Shown piece by piece: positions 47,528 through 59,477 of a stretch of DNA of 64,000 nucleotides. This DNA comes from Phlebopus portentosus. Taxonomy: Eukaryota > Basidiomycota > Agaricomycetes > Boletales > Boletinellaceae. The first letter of the stretch is position 1. Each line of letters opens with the position of its first letter. Below the pieces are notes generated by a model. That model did no database searches and was not told the origin of the DNA. It was given only the letters and a program-made list of their open reading frames with translations. The translations under genes were made by a program, and so were the position numbers. Location: the NCBI GenBank assembly GCA_037892935.1, contig JAYXKI010000008.1, forward strand, positions 1,054,001 through 1,118,000, read 5' to 3'.

Positions 47528-49185
47528 ATGAGTAGCATACCCTCAGGGCAGCTCGATAGCACGGTGCGTTTCAAATGAACCATCTACATCCGTACTAGTC
47601 TCACCGTCGACTCAGCTCGGGTGCTTGTTTCTTGGAGTGGTGTGAGTAGTCTGATTCTCTCTGATAGTTCTCAGGCTCTCAGGACTGATTCGCCTGTAGT
47701 TTCACCTCAGTGTATGACTCTCTATCTTGTGATCAAAGACGATCCAAATGAAATTCGTCTATAGTCTATGGGGAGCCGGTTGTATTCAGCTGTATTTTTA
47801 TTACGAAGTAAGTGTCCTCAAACTCTGTAGTTGGAATGATCAGGGTTTACGTAGATGCTTATCCACTTAGAGATACTGGAAGACAGATCGACTCTGGCTC
47901 AAGGTCTACATGTGCCTGGTATGGATGCTGGATACCGCGCATCAGGCTCTTCTCGTCGAATCGGTCTATGTGCCCATTGTAAGGGGGCTTTCCGACCCCT
48001 TGCTATACCTTCAGCTACCGAAGTAAGGAATCTCCCTTCTTGGGTGCGTGTCAATCTGATCATCTGTTTTTGTTCAGGACTGCAATCAATATTGGGATCC
48101 TTACTGCCATCATTGCTGCCATGGTGCAAATCCTTTTCGTTCGACGTGCATGGTATTGTGAGTGACGCTCAAACCATATCCTTGCAAGTTTGAGCTCATA
48201 TCAGTGCAGTGAGTGACAAGAACCGGATACTATTAGGGATTCTATGCGCCGATGTCCTTGCTCAATTCGTAGTCACCACGATCTATTACGGTCAGATTTA
48301 CCACCTCACCTTGTGGACGCAATTCACCGAAGTCGTTCACACTGAACTCATAATGAATTGTATTTCGGCCATCACGGACACATTTCTTGGCGTTGTTTTG
48401 GTATGGTTACTTTGGAAGAATCGCTCCGGAGTTAAAAGGACGGACTCGCTCGTAACGCGTCTTGTCTTGTACACGGTCGGCTCGGGTCTGGTCACCGCCA
48501 TCTGGACATTTGTGGCGCTTATTGGTGCTCGAGTGGCACCCAATTCTCTGATTTACCTATTGGCGGATCTGATATTCCCCAAACGTGAGTTTTCCAATTC
48601 AAATGCATACTCGAGCATAGTTACTAAAGTTACTCCTTCCTTCAGTTTATGTCAACTGTATCCTTGCCTCGTCTGTACAAATATGCTTATCTTGCATTCC
48701 TCATTTAACATACATTCATAGGCTCAACGCTCGATCAAGCCTTCGCGGAACCCTAGGCAATGACGTGGGTGCTACGAGCATTCGCTTTGAGGAGCGCTCC
48801 TCTAGCTCGGCAGAAAGATCAATTATTGCTGATATAGAGAACAGTGGGGAAGAACGAAAGGTGAGATATCAAGCTATCCTATGCCAATCGAGTCTCAAGC
48901 TTAGTCCTGTCTGCACGCCAGGATGCACCGAATTTACAATAGCCATAGTTTGATTAGCTTCTGTCTGTAATTCGATCCTCATCCGAAGTAAACTGCGGAT
49001 GGATGACATATGTAACAGTCTTGCAATTTCAGATTGTATCCATCAATGTTCCAACAGGGATCTCTGAGCGTACTGTTTATGCACAAGCGAAAACACAGAT
49101 TCATGTTGGCGATCAACTCGATCACTGTGCAGAGGTGTGCTTATGTAAGTTTCTTCCTTCAGACGCCGACTCGGAGTCAATCTGA
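47528..49185 (+). CDS. DUF6534 seven-helix membrane protein, copy 1 (342 aa)
   Basis: Nine exons: 47528-47563, 47616-47641, 47765-47807, 47871-48022, 48078-48157, 48210-48584, 48646-48670, 48722-48860, 49033-49185; 343 codons, all phases match. It starts MSSIPSGQLDST. Helices come from exons 2-3 (LGCLFLGVVLWGAGCIQLYF), exon 4 (WLKVYMCLVWMLDTAHQALL), exon 5 (GILTAIIAAMVQILFVRRAW) and exon 6. Exon 6 carries the DUF6534 core: MNCISAITDTFLGVVLVWLL, then KNRSGVKRTDSLVTRLVLYT, GSGLVTAIWTFVALIGA, PNSLIYLLADLIFPK. The C-terminal tail after LYVNCILASLNAR is hydrophilic and unlike the other copies. The family is abundant in Agaricomycetes and looks like a receptor-type seven-helix protein; no ligand or pathway is known to me. 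Confidence 0.88.
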
Positions 49186-49865
49186 AACTCGCGAGAAGCC
49201 ACCCAAAAATACTTCCCATTTACGCTCTCCGCAATTTTCTATTATTAAGTTTTGCTGCCGAGTACTGCCAAAACTTGGTCGCGGCCTCAACGAAAAACTA
49301 TGCGCGCGGAGGCTTGGAATCTACGATGAGTTAATCACTATGGCATAAGAGTCGATTTTTTTTTCCTCATTCAAACTTCACTTCACTGCTCTGATCTTCC
49401 GCGCAATATGTGCGCACGTAGAAAAAAACCTCCTAATGCTATATGGCTGGCTTATTGTTGGTGCTGGTCGCGCTTCTGCTTGCTCGTCTTTTCAATTCCG
49501 CACAGACGCTATAGTCAAGAGTGTTTGTTTGTCATCCGGCTACAAATCGCTTCAGCATGATTCTCATTTCTCACAGCTCCGCTCCAATCCAATTCAATCA
49601 GCGCCCATAGAGTTCGATATAGTGTCGATGAGCTAGTACTATCAGACCGCTGAGGTTCGTGTCAACAATGTCTGTTTTCTGATTTATTCCCTTCCCACCG
49701 AATAGTGTATATATGTATCGTTGTGTACTATTGGTGGACATGTTACAGCCTCATTTTACCAACTATTCCCTCCCGCTGGCATACATCTATATTTCCTCTC
49801 TTCTCAAATTCTGTCTCCATTCGTAATTATTTTACTTGGATTCGTCAAGCGTGGTTGGTACCATT
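49186..49865. other. Spacer upstream of DUF6534 copy 2, repeated elsewhere in the array
   Basis: No gene. Its blocks (ACTGCTCTGATCTTCCGCGC, GCATGATTCT, TACTATCAGA, GTGTATATATGTAT) recur in order at 56960-57460 upstream of copy 5 and partly at 54235-54600 upstream of copy 4, so promoters were duplicated with the genes. Confidence 0.65.
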
Positions 49866-51365
49866 ATGGCTTCTTCGCCGCCTTCGGACTTGGATAGCAC
49901 GGTATTCGTCGAAGCCACTGTGCTTTGCTTCAATATACATGTACTAACCACTCTCCAGTTTGGCTGTTTGTTTCTTTCGGTAATGTAAACTTTTTTTTTT
50001 TGAGAGCAGCCGAGCTGTTTCTGAACACATACTCCCTAGATTTAGTACAGCGTGCGCCCCTCCCACATCTTAAGCACGCCTGCACGAACTCATAAGTTTT
50101 CAGCTTGTGGGGTGTCGGTTGTCTCCAGCTATACTATTACTACGACGTAAGGACTCGTGTGCATGACGACTGTGCTGTCCAGAGCGTGTCAACTGACTTA
50201 TTTTCAGAAATTTTGGGCGACGGATCCACGCTGGCTAAAGGTTTATATCTTCTTACTGTGGATGGTTGATACGGCACAGCAGGCGCTACGTCTGGAAATC
50301 AATTACGTGTTTTTTGTGAAAGGGATCGCGGATCCGACGTTGTTGAATCACCTTCCGAGGTATACATCCCTTCACATACAATTTTTGTATTTGATGCCAA
50401 TACTTCTGCAGGACGTTTGCCTGGAGCGGAATCCTCGTCGCTATAGTTGACGCTATGGCGCAGGTCCTCTTTGTCCGACGTGCATGGCATTGTAAGTAAT
50501 GTTCTCTCTATTTTCCCCTTCTTACTTACTTGTAACCTTAAAGTAAGCAATAAGAGCTGCATATTGTCGGCAGTCCTTTTCATCTTCGTGCTGGGACAGT
50601 TCGCAGCTACCATGATTTACTCTGCTCGACTATACAGCTTCAGTCAACTGTCTCAAGTGAAAGAGGCAATTCATCTAGAGCTCGCGATGAACTGCATCAT
50701 GGCATTTACGGACACGATGCTTGCGCTTGTACTCATCTACTTGCTGTGGAAAGGACGTTCTGGGATCAAAAGAACAAATTCGGTCGTGAACCGTCTCATC
50801 ACATATACAGTCGGGTCAGGTCTCGTGATGGCTTTGTGTATGATCGCAGCATTGATTGCTGCTCAAGCAGCACCCAATTCCTTCATCTACTTGGTCATAG
50901 ACGAGTCGCTTCCAAAATGTCTGTCTTTCCTTCTTGAACAGAAATCATATTACTGATTCAAATTTAGTGTACTTCAACTGCTTACTTGCTTCGTATGCCA
51001 TTCGCATTTCCGTATTTTTTTTCTCTCTATCAGTCTTGACATACGCTATAGACTCAACTCTCGCGAGTCGCTTCGCGGGCTTCTCCAGAACGGGATAGAT
51101 GGAATGAGCCTATGTCTTGAAGATCGTTCTGTTCTGTCCAGAAGGGCGCCCGATCAGTCAGCTTCTTTCTCCAAGGTAATAAGCCAGTCATCCGTTCTCG
51201 AATTTCTTCTTGAGAAGTTCTTCGTTTCAGACTTCAAGTCCGAGAGCTATTGAATGCCGAGTCGATATTGGCGTTGAGTCCGGTGTGGACCTGCAGAAGG
51301 CTTCAAATTTCTCTGTCTTAGCCGACTCTTCCTCATTCAGTGCAGCTAGTCCTGGCAAGGATTAG
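49866..51365 (+). CDS. DUF6534 seven-helix membrane protein, copy 2 (331 aa)
   Basis: Nine exons: 49866-49901, 49959-49984, 50104-50146, 50208-50359, 50412-50491, 50544-50918, 50968-50992, 51052-51175, 51231-51365; 332 codons in phase. Start MASSPPSDLDST. Exon 4 gives KFWATDPRWLKVYIFLLWMV and DTAQQALRLEINYVFFVKGI; exon 5 ends VDAMAQVLFVRRAW; exon 6 has the core MNCIMAFTDTMLALVLIYLL, WKGRSGIKRTNSVVNRLITY, GSGLVMALCMIAALIAAQAA and PNSFIYLVIDESLPK. The tail contains LNSRESLRGLLQNG and AIECRVDIGVESGVD. It is closest to broken copy 5 in both exons and introns and also close to copy 4. Intact. Confidence 0.9.
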
Positions 51366-51763
51366 CCATATCCAGACTTCCCCTGCTCAATAGCATCCTT
51401 ACCTAAGAACATTGGTGTCGAAGAGGGGTGTACGAACCAGACAAGTATGGCTGATTTGATGCACTCTGTTTAAAAGCAATACATAATTATTTATCATGCT
51501 TCGAGGTTTCACACGGGGAGTACAGCATCGACCAACGCCTTGTTTTGATCGCACATTGCCCGTCTTTATTCCGTCGAGACGCGGAACTTTTGGACTCTTT
51601 ACGTACATTGTGGCTAGTTTGATATACCGCACGGCCGTTCATCCATCCAGACCGGCTCAAAACATCGATGAAGGCCTCGTATCTCTTACTGCAACTCACC
51701 TTTCCTTCTATTGTAGACTCCACCTTCCGCCTTACAAGCCAGGGTTTCTCGGTTACGGACTCA

Positions 51764-52576
51764 ACGAGCGTTAGTTCTACATCACAACTAGATAGCACGG
51801 TGTGCATCAGAGTCAAATTTATGAAACAGGAGCCGAAAACTGACATCCATCTACTTCGGGTGTTTATTCCTTGCGGGAAAGTAAGTTTGCAGAGTTACAG
51901 TATCAACTTCAGGACTACATATTAGTAAACTAATTTTTCTTGGATGTAGGTAGGTATTTACCGAATCAACGGGTGCCTTCTTACTGCGCCTGCAGCTTAT
52001 GGGGCGTTGGTTCTGTTCAGCTCTATATCTACTACGAGGTAAGGACTGGCAGATTCGAAGCATCCCGTTTGTCATACGGATACTTGACACAGTGCACCAA
52101 GTCTTGGTCGTAGTGTTCACGTATTCATTGATCGCGGCTCAAGTGAAACCCCATTCCTTCCTTTACTTGTTGATTATGTTCTCTCGAAGCGTGAATTATA
52201 ATTCCAGACAACTATTTACCAGTTCTTGATACTTCATTAGTTTACTTGAACAGTGTGCTTGCTTCATTCGTTATACTGCCTTTGTTTCCGTCTTCGGATT
52301 TGACATACAGATTGAGGTTGAACGCTCGATCAGCCCTTCGCGAAACTCCGAGGAATGAAGAAATAAGTATGGGGAATCCACTTAAGCAACAACCCTCTAA
52401 CTTACTCCGGAAGGGATGAAACTTCTACGGGTTCTGAGGCTCGACTGCGGCCTGCCTGGGGTAGTATCATCTTTTATTGGTCAATTATCTCCGTAGATTA
52501 ATCGAACTTTTAGGACTCGAATGCGAGAAAAGTCAATCATGATGAAGAGACTGACATTGGGTGCGGAAATACATGA
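51764..52576 (+). pseudogene. Broken DUF6534 copy 3 (counterpart of copy 6)
   Basis: Nearly identical in layout to copy 6, but both candidate start codons read ACG where copy 6 has ATG (51755 and 51764). The acceptor before exon 2 is lost (CTACTT where copy 6 has CTAG). The intron and start of exon 4 are missing, and about 540 bp from exon 4 to late exon 6 are deleted: TTCACGTATTCATT joins directly to GATCGCGGCTCAAG near 52129. Exons 7-9 (to stop TGA 52574-52576) remain. It cannot encode a membrane protein of this family. Confidence 0.85.
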
Positions 52577-52631
52577 CAGACGCACTGGGATTGTACCGCA
52601 CCGTGATATTCGTTGAGGTGGATGACACTCT

Positions 52632-53815
52632 GAAAGAGCTCCTGGCTCGCTTCAGGGCCCAAAGTGCTTACAAAACCTTTTTGGGAAGACCACAGAATAA
52701 AGCGAATGAGAAGGCGAAAGCACCCGTCAAACAGAATACCAACAACTCTGGAAGCGACGAGGAAAGCGAGAGCGTACACTCTACAGCGCTCGCAAGTCAA
52801 ATCCTAAAGGAGATCGACCCAGGCCTCCTTGGAGATAGCAGCTCATCTGGACTTTCCTAAAGGTGCAAACTTAGACTCTACTGGAGATCCACTCCAGGCA
52901 GAGTTCTGGACATCGAAAGAAGTGCGCAATCATTGTTTGCGCATTGTGGACAAAATCGGTGGTCCAGCCGAGAAGAGACGCGCTGCTGCTCTGTTCTTCA
53001 ATCCGTCAAACCCGAAGGAATCGGCTCTTAGCATGCGGTATTCGTCTGCTGAGGAGGCTGTTGAGCCTATTGGCGCGATTCTCGCCATCCGCAGAACATG
53101 ATTCGCGGACTTGTGCCGTTGCGAATTTTCGAAGATGAGGTCGACAGTCTACAGGTCCAGATAGCTTCTGGCAGCATCATCACTGAAGAAAATCCGTTCT
53201 GGGCCAGCCTCGAGCAGCCTGTACTCGACTCCTTCCCGAAGGTTCGACTCACCATATCGTGCCGCCTCGCTTTTCTTGGACCCGTCATCATCGTCATCAT
53301 CACGAACCCACGCAAATCATGTCCCTCCACCATACCCGAACATGGAGAAGATGATCTACATGAACCAGGGGAGATCGAGCGCGCAGCAGTGACGCGCTCC
53401 AATCCACGTCTCACCGCTCTTACTGTGGGTACTCTTTAACAGGGAGTCAAGCGTCGCTGGACGACGTTCACAGCCAACCGCGCGAGCATTCGGTTAAAGA
53501 TACTTCTACTCTCACTTCGATTTCAGGCGTGGGTAGTGTAGCTGGACGAGCGAGTTGCGGGGTTGAAAGTAGAAGATAGGGTGTGTACCGAGGAGCATGC
53601 TGATCTTCGCGAATATGGCAATTACATAATCTGTAACTCTAGTCAATGACGGCTTACTGCTTTACCATCACGACGTTCTTTTCGTTCCGTTGTGCAAAGC
53701 AGGCTATCTCCTTCGCAAGTCAATCGAGTCATCACTATCCCGTATCGGATGTTTCAACGGTAAGAGGCCGTGTTCGTGTGTATCGGACTTTACTATATAA
53801 CCGAGGTTAGCGTCA
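52632..53815 (+). pseudogene. Duplicated, frameshifted 3' half of the DUF1308 gene
   Basis: Matches 45650-47065. Peptide blocks shared with the parent include EFWTSKEVRN, CLRIVDKIGGPAEKRRAAAL, RYSSAEEAVE, MIRGLVPLRIFEDEVDSLQ and IERAAVTRSNPRLTA. Relative to the parent it has small indels near 52830, 53067 and 53213, a TAA at 53437-53439 and a deletion near 53490. From 53590 the similarity continues into the parent's 3' flank. There is no start codon or 5' half; it is a passenger of the tandem duplication. Confidence 0.88.
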
Positions 53816-54861
53816 AAAGCACCATTTGCAACTCACCTGAGAAAACAATGCAGGAGGAATCGATTTGAGGCGGAGTTCCGGTATAGCATGACTCTAACCG
53901 CCCAGATATTGTTGCCATGTAGCTGTGGCGGCATCAGTACTTGGTTATTCCGATCGGCTATGCTTGTGATGCACTGATGTCGCTCTTCAGGGGTCTGCAG
54001 TAACATCATTATACCCTGGTGATGTTATTTTAACTGGTGTCGGTTTCAGGATTGATACCCTCGAAGTCCTTGGAAAATACGCCAAACCGCTATTTAGCGC
54101 TACAATGTTCGTGTCTACTATCAAACTGGAGCATGGTCTAGACGGATTCCTCAGTCACAGGCACTGAACACGAATGCAGGACGCGCATGCTTGCGATGAA
54201 CAGCAGAAGAATTGGAACTCACACAGTGCCATATTCGAGTTTCACTGCTCTTGACTTTCTGCACAACATGAATACATTCGACTCGTGACATGTCACTCTG
54301 ATCTTACTCGTCTTGGTCAAAGCTGCGCACCACAATTCGGATACGAGCACTTCGAAAAACCGATTGTAAGAAGTAACGGGTTCACTTTCGTCCCTAAGGC
54401 TATGCAGATGGGCCACAGTAATGCCACGTTTGTCATTCGGCCAATAAATCCGTGGTACGTTTCCCTGCATTTCGCTCACCAACTCCCAAGTTATTCTGTG
54501 GATGATGTAACAAGTTCTAACACATTGATTTGGTTTCGGCACGATTCTCATTCTCGGAACTTTGCACTATTCGAAGACAATCAACGCCCATATCTTTCGG
54601 TAACATATTTCAGTGCATAGGAAGAGGACGAGAGACTCTCCGATGCATGCTGCCAATAATGCTATCAGGACGCTGGTGATGATAGCAACAAATGCCTGAT
54701 TACTCTCACTGAGCGGCCCATAAATATTGTCGATGATCGCAACACTAACCTATTTACACCAACCGTACCCTTCACTGGAATACATCGACACACCCTGTTT
54801 TCTCGTTCTTTGTCTCTCAGCCTCGTGTTGCTCGGGCTGGTTAGTCTTGATTGGTCCCACC
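53816..54861. other. Spacer upstream of DUF6534 copy 4
   Basis: No gene supported. The stretch from about 54235 resembles the spacers upstream of copies 2 and 5. Frames at 54219-54620 on both strands are not conserved in the sister spacers and are rejected. Confidence 0.5.
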
Positions 54862-56335
54862 ATGACTTCCTTGCCTCCATCGAATCTGGATAGCACGGTA
54901 TTTATCGGGGTCGATGTCTTTCCCTGCTTCCACGTGCTAATTACTCTCCAGTACGGATGTTTATTCCTTTCCGTAATGTGAGTTCCTATCTTCAAGTAAC
55001 TTAACTGCTGTCGAACACCTGCCATCTAGATTTAGTGCAGTGTGCGTCGCTCCTGTCATCATATGCATGCCTGTATGATCTCACAAAGTTTTAGTTTATG
55101 GGGTGTCGGGTGTCTCCAGCTATATCATTACTATGATGTAAGGACCCGTATTCATGGGTGGCTGCTCTGATCAGTGTGTGTCAACTGACTTATTTTAAGA
55201 AATTTTCTGCCACGGATCCACGCTGGCTTAAGGCTTATATCTTTTTATTATGGATAGTTGATACGGCACAGCAGGTGTTACGCTTGCAAATTGGCTATGT
55301 ATTTTTCGTGAAAGGGATTGCAGATCCGACATTGCTACACTACCTCCCGAAGTACGTCGCTTCTTCACGTACAAACTCCCCGCATTTGATGCTAGCACTC
55401 CCGCAGGACGTTTGCCTCTGGTGGAATCCTTGTCGCTATCGTTGACGCTATGGTGCAGATCATCTTCGCCCGACGTGCATGGTATCGTAAGTAATATTCT
55501 GGATCTTCTCATCCCCACCGTTCCCTTTTTTTTAACTTACTGAGATCTTCAAAGTAAGCAAAAAGAACCGCATATTGACGGCAATCCTATGTCTCTTCAT
55601 ACTGGGACAATTCACAGCCACCATCATCTACACCATTCGACTATTCAGCTTCAGTCAGGTATTGCAAGTGGTTGAGGCAGTTCATGTAGAACTTGCAATG
55701 AACTGCATCATGGCGTTCACGGACACGATGCTTGCACTCGTGCTTATCTATTTACTACGAAAGGGACGTTCTGGAATCAAAACAACAGATTCGATTATAA
55801 ACCGCCTCATCATATACACGGTCGGCTCAGGTCTCGCGATGGCTCTGTGCATGATCGCAGCGTTAATTGCTGCTCAAGCGGCACCTAATTCCTTCATTTA
55901 CCTAGTCATAGATGAGTCGCTTCCAAGATGTCCGTCTTTTCTTCTTGAGCATAGGGGAACCATATTACTGATGCTATTCCAGTGTATCTTAACTGCTTGC
56001 TTGCTTCGTATGTTATTACTCTTTCCTGTCGTCATTATCGAGACCTAACGCATGCTACAGGTTGAACTCCCGAGAATCTCTACGCGAGAGCCTCCAGCGG
56101 GGAGCGATGGAAATGGCCTTACATCTTAAAGATCATTCTTTTTCTCTACCCAGGAGGGCGCTTGTTCGGCCAGATTCATTCTCCAAGGTACCAGGCTAAT
56201 CATTTGTCCTTGATTTTCTTTAAAAAAAAATGCTTTTTTCTGCAGACTACATGTCCGGGAGCTATTGAATGCCGAGTTGATATCGACGTCGAATCTGGTA
56301 CTGATCATCAGAACATATCGAATTATTCCGCTTAG
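54862..56335 (+). CDS. DUF6534 seven-helix membrane protein, copy 4 (317 aa)
   Basis: Nine exons: 54862-54897, 54952-54977, 55095-55137, 55200-55351, 55407-55486, 55555-55929, 55983-56007, 56061-56187, 56246-56335; 318 codons in phase. Start MTSLPPSNLDST. Exon 4 KFSATDPRWLKAYIFLLWIV; exon 6 core as in copy 2 but with RKGRSGIKTTDSIINRLIIY. The tail ECRVDIDVESGTDHQ is shared in pattern with copy 2. It sits where copy 1 lies in unit 1, although its sequence is of the copy-2 type. Intact. Confidence 0.9.
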
Positions 56336-57600
56336 ATCAAGTCGTCCTTTTCCAGGCGTCCTTGATTCTGACAAGGATCAGTGATGTTCAGATTTTCTGG
56401 TTCAATATATTAGAGAACCACATTAACATCGGACAGAGCTACACTAACCAGACAAATTTGACCAGTCAGTTAGTACCTTACGAGCAATATCAATTGTATT
56501 ATAATAATATTATTATTAAGTATCCGTCATGCAGTATGGTCTGCACGCCAGGATGCGCCGAATAAATGATAGCCATGGTCTGATTCGTGTCTCAAACTCG
56601 GTTCTCATTCGGAGTAAAATGCGGATGGGTGACATATGTAGCGACCTTGTAATTCCAGGTTAGATCTATCAGTGCATCTTATTTGCACAATCATCGAGAG
56701 TAGCAAGTGGGAGCCTGCTTACGCAAAATTTAAAGACTCCGACTCAATTTGAATCCTTGCGGGTGGCCACGTCGTTACTACAGTTCCTTTCATTACCTCA
56801 CATCTCAAGATTCTAGAGTACTTCCCATGTATATTCTCTGTGATTTTCTGTTATCGAGATTTATTGCCCACAATACTGTCGAGATTCGGTTGTGGCCAAT
56901 TCCCGGACGATTATGCGGAGACGTGGCATAAGAATTGACACTCACACTGTGCAGTATTTGTGATTCACTGCTCTGATCTTCCGCGCACTATGCACACAAA
57001 GAGAGAAAAGATTCCTTATTCCATATAGCCGTCTTATTTTTGGTGCTGGGAGCACTTCGGGGGTGCTCGTGTTGATCAACTCTGCATGGATGCTATGGTC
57101 AGGAGGTGTTTGTCATTCGGCAACAAATCCGTGCTGTGTTCTATTCTCTACTCGCCTTAGTGCTTCCAAACTTCCTCCGGAGAAGGTGTAGTGAGTGCTA
57201 GTGCAGTGGCATCACTTAAGCATGATTCTGATTTCGCACAGCTCTGCTCTATTAAAAGTCAATGAGTGTCCATAGGGTTCGATGACATTTTACAACATAC
57301 CTTAGAGGGGAGGAGAGCAGATTGGGGAGAGGAACTCACTGATATTTGCTCCCTATTATAGCATCGGTAAGCTGGTACTATCAGAGCGCTGAAGTTGTTA
57401 GCAACAATGTCTATTTGCTGATTTCATTCCCTTTCCATACAGTGGTGTATATATGTATACTATCGGTGATCATGTCGCAGCCTCATTTTCGCCACCCGCC
57501 CTGTCTCGCTGGCATATGTCTATACACATCTTATTTTCTCGAAGTCTGCCTCCGCTCGTTATTGTCTTGCCTGGGCTGGCTAGGCTTGGTTGGCAGTAGC
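56336..57600. other. Copy-1-type gene tail remnant and spacer upstream of copy 5
   Basis: From about 56536 to 56760 the sequence matches the last intron and last exon region of DUF6534 copy 1 (TCTGCACGCCAGGATGC, then GCGGATGGGTGACATATGTA), not copy 4. It is decayed and has no upstream exons. The remainder (56940-57600) repeats the spacer upstream of copy 2 (49390-49865). Confidence 0.65.
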
Positions 57601-59001
57601 ATGGCTTCTTCGCCTCCTCCAGATCTGGATATCACGGTATTCATTGAATCCATTCTCCTTAACTTCAATACATCCAGTTCGGCTGTCTATTTCTTTCAGT
57701 AATGTGAGTTTCCTTAATTTCTTCGGGAAACTTAGCTGCTGTTAGACACATACTCTCTAGCTTTAGTATCCCTCCTGCATCGTAGGCGTGACTGCATGAA
57801 CTCATAAGGTTTCAGATTATGGGGTGTCGGTTGTCTCCAGCTATACTGTTACTTCGACGCAAGGACTCGTGTGCATGACGACTGTGCTGTTCAGAATTTG
57901 TCAACTGAAGTATTCACAGAAATTTTGGGAACGGATCCACGCTGGCTGAAGGTTTATATCTTCTTACTGTGGATCGTCGATACGGCGCAGCAGGCGCTAC
58001 GTGTGGAGGTCAATTACGTGTTTTTCGTGAAAGGGATCGCAGATCTGACGTCGCTAAGTCATTTTCCAAGGTATACATTTCTTCACCTTTTTTTTTTTTT
58101 TTGTATTTTATTCCAATACTTCTGCAGAACGTTTGTCTGGAGCGGGATCCTCGCCGCTACCGTTGATGCTATGGTGCAGGTCCTTTTCATCCGATGTGCA
58201 TGGCATTCTTACTTACCTGTAACCTTACTGTAAAGTAAGCAATAAGAGTCGCATATTGTTGGCAGTCCTTTTCATCTTCGTGCTGGGACAGTTTGCAGCT
58301 ACCATGATTTACTCTGCTCGACTATACGACTTCAGTCAATTGGTGCAAATGAAAAAGGCAATTCATGTAGAGCTCGCGATGAACTGCATCATGGCATTTA
58401 CGGACACGATGCTCGCGCTTGTACTCATCTACTTGCTGTGGAAAGGACGTTCTGGGATCAAAAGAACAAATTCGGTCGTAAACGGTTTCATCACATATAC
58501 AGTCGGGTCAGGTCTCGTGATGGCTTTGTGCATGATCGCAGCGTTGATTGCTGCTCAAGCGGCGCCTAACTCAGTCATTTACCTAGTCATGGATCAGTTT
58601 CTTCCATAATGTCTGTCTTTTCTTGAGCATATGAAAATCATGCCACTGATTCGATTCCAGTGTATTTCAACTGCTTACTTGCTTCGTGTGTCATTGACCT
58701 TTCCGGCCTTCATTCTCGGACCTGACATATCCCTTAGGTTTAACTCCCGAGAAACCCTTCGCGGGCTTTTCCAGAACGGGATAGGTGGAATGAACCTACA
58801 TCTTGAAGATCGTTCTGTTCTCTCGATAAGGGCGCCTAATCAGTCAGATTCTTTCTCCAAGGTAATAAGCCAGTCCAGTCATTTGTTCTTGAATTTCTTT
58901 TAAAGAAGTTCTTCGTTTCCGACTACAAGTCCGAGAGCTATTGGATGCCGAGTGGATATCAATGTCGAGTCCGGTGTGGATCAACAGAATGTTTCGAATT
59001 G
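57601..59001 (+). pseudogene. Broken DUF6534 copy 5 (counterpart of copy 2)
   Basis: Start MASSPPPDLDIT at 57601 and exons 1-5 are readable (57601-57636, 57678-57703, 57816-57868, 57920-58070, 58128-58207). The intron-3 donor is GC instead of GT; a GT 10 nt downstream would lengthen exon 3, and a one-base deficit at the start of exon 4 then restores frame. After exon 5 the donor and 29 bp of intron present in copy 2 are deleted, so the frame runs into TAA at about 58230. Exon 6 ends in a TAA at 58607-58609 in place of a lysine codon, and the last acceptor reads TTTCCG instead of TTTCAG. The exon 6 core is otherwise preserved, so inactivation looks recent. Confidence 0.85.
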
Positions 59002-59477
59002 ATCTGCCTAAAGTGGCTCACCCTCATAACATGACCTTGGTCCTGACAAAGATGTCTTATGTCCAGACTTTCCCCGTTCAATACATCATTTTGGTGTTTG
59101 AAACAGTAATATAAACCAGAAAATTTGACCGATTTGCCATACGCTACTTATTATAGACCACTATATAAGCAGCCATCACGCTGCGTGTGGAGCACAGCGT
59201 TGATTAAGGTCATTTTTATCATTACGCATCACCCTTCTTTGTCACGGTTTTGTCGAAACACGGATCTTTTGAATGCCGTGCATGCATCGTATTTGGTTTC
59301 ATCATGAAGAACACTGGCCAGATCCGACGATCGTCCGAATGGCCATTCATGACCACTGCTAAAACGTGATTTGTAACATTGGTGAGGGCTTTGCATCTCT
59401 TACTGTAACCCACCTTTCCTTCTATTGTGAACCCCACCTTCCGCTTTACAAGCCAGAGTTTCTCGGTTATGGACTCA
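59002..59477. other. Spacer upstream of DUF6534 copy 6
   Basis: No gene. Matches the spacer between copy 2 and copy 3 (51366-51760), including CATCTCTTACTGTAACCCAC and CCTTCCTTCTATTGTGAACC. Confidence 0.6.

Larger units (their letters stand above)
45650..52631 (+). repeat. Unit 1 of a head-to-tail tandem duplication
   Basis: Contains DUF1308 3' half, DUF6534 genes 1 and 2 and broken copy 3, in the same order as matching segments in unit 2 (52632-60962). Identity was judged by eye in the DUF1308 part, the spacers before genes 2 and 5, the spacers before copies 3 and 6, and the tails after copies 3 and 6. Confidence 0.75.

Noticed and set aside
52561..53439. Two or three separate small genes in the DUF1308-like region
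   Set aside because: All frames align to consecutive parts of DUF1308 exon 3 with indels between them; they are one decayed fragment.
54219..54620. Overlapping 110-codon frames on both strands
   Set aside because: The region belongs to a spacer repeated upstream of copies 2 and 5, where these frames are not conserved.
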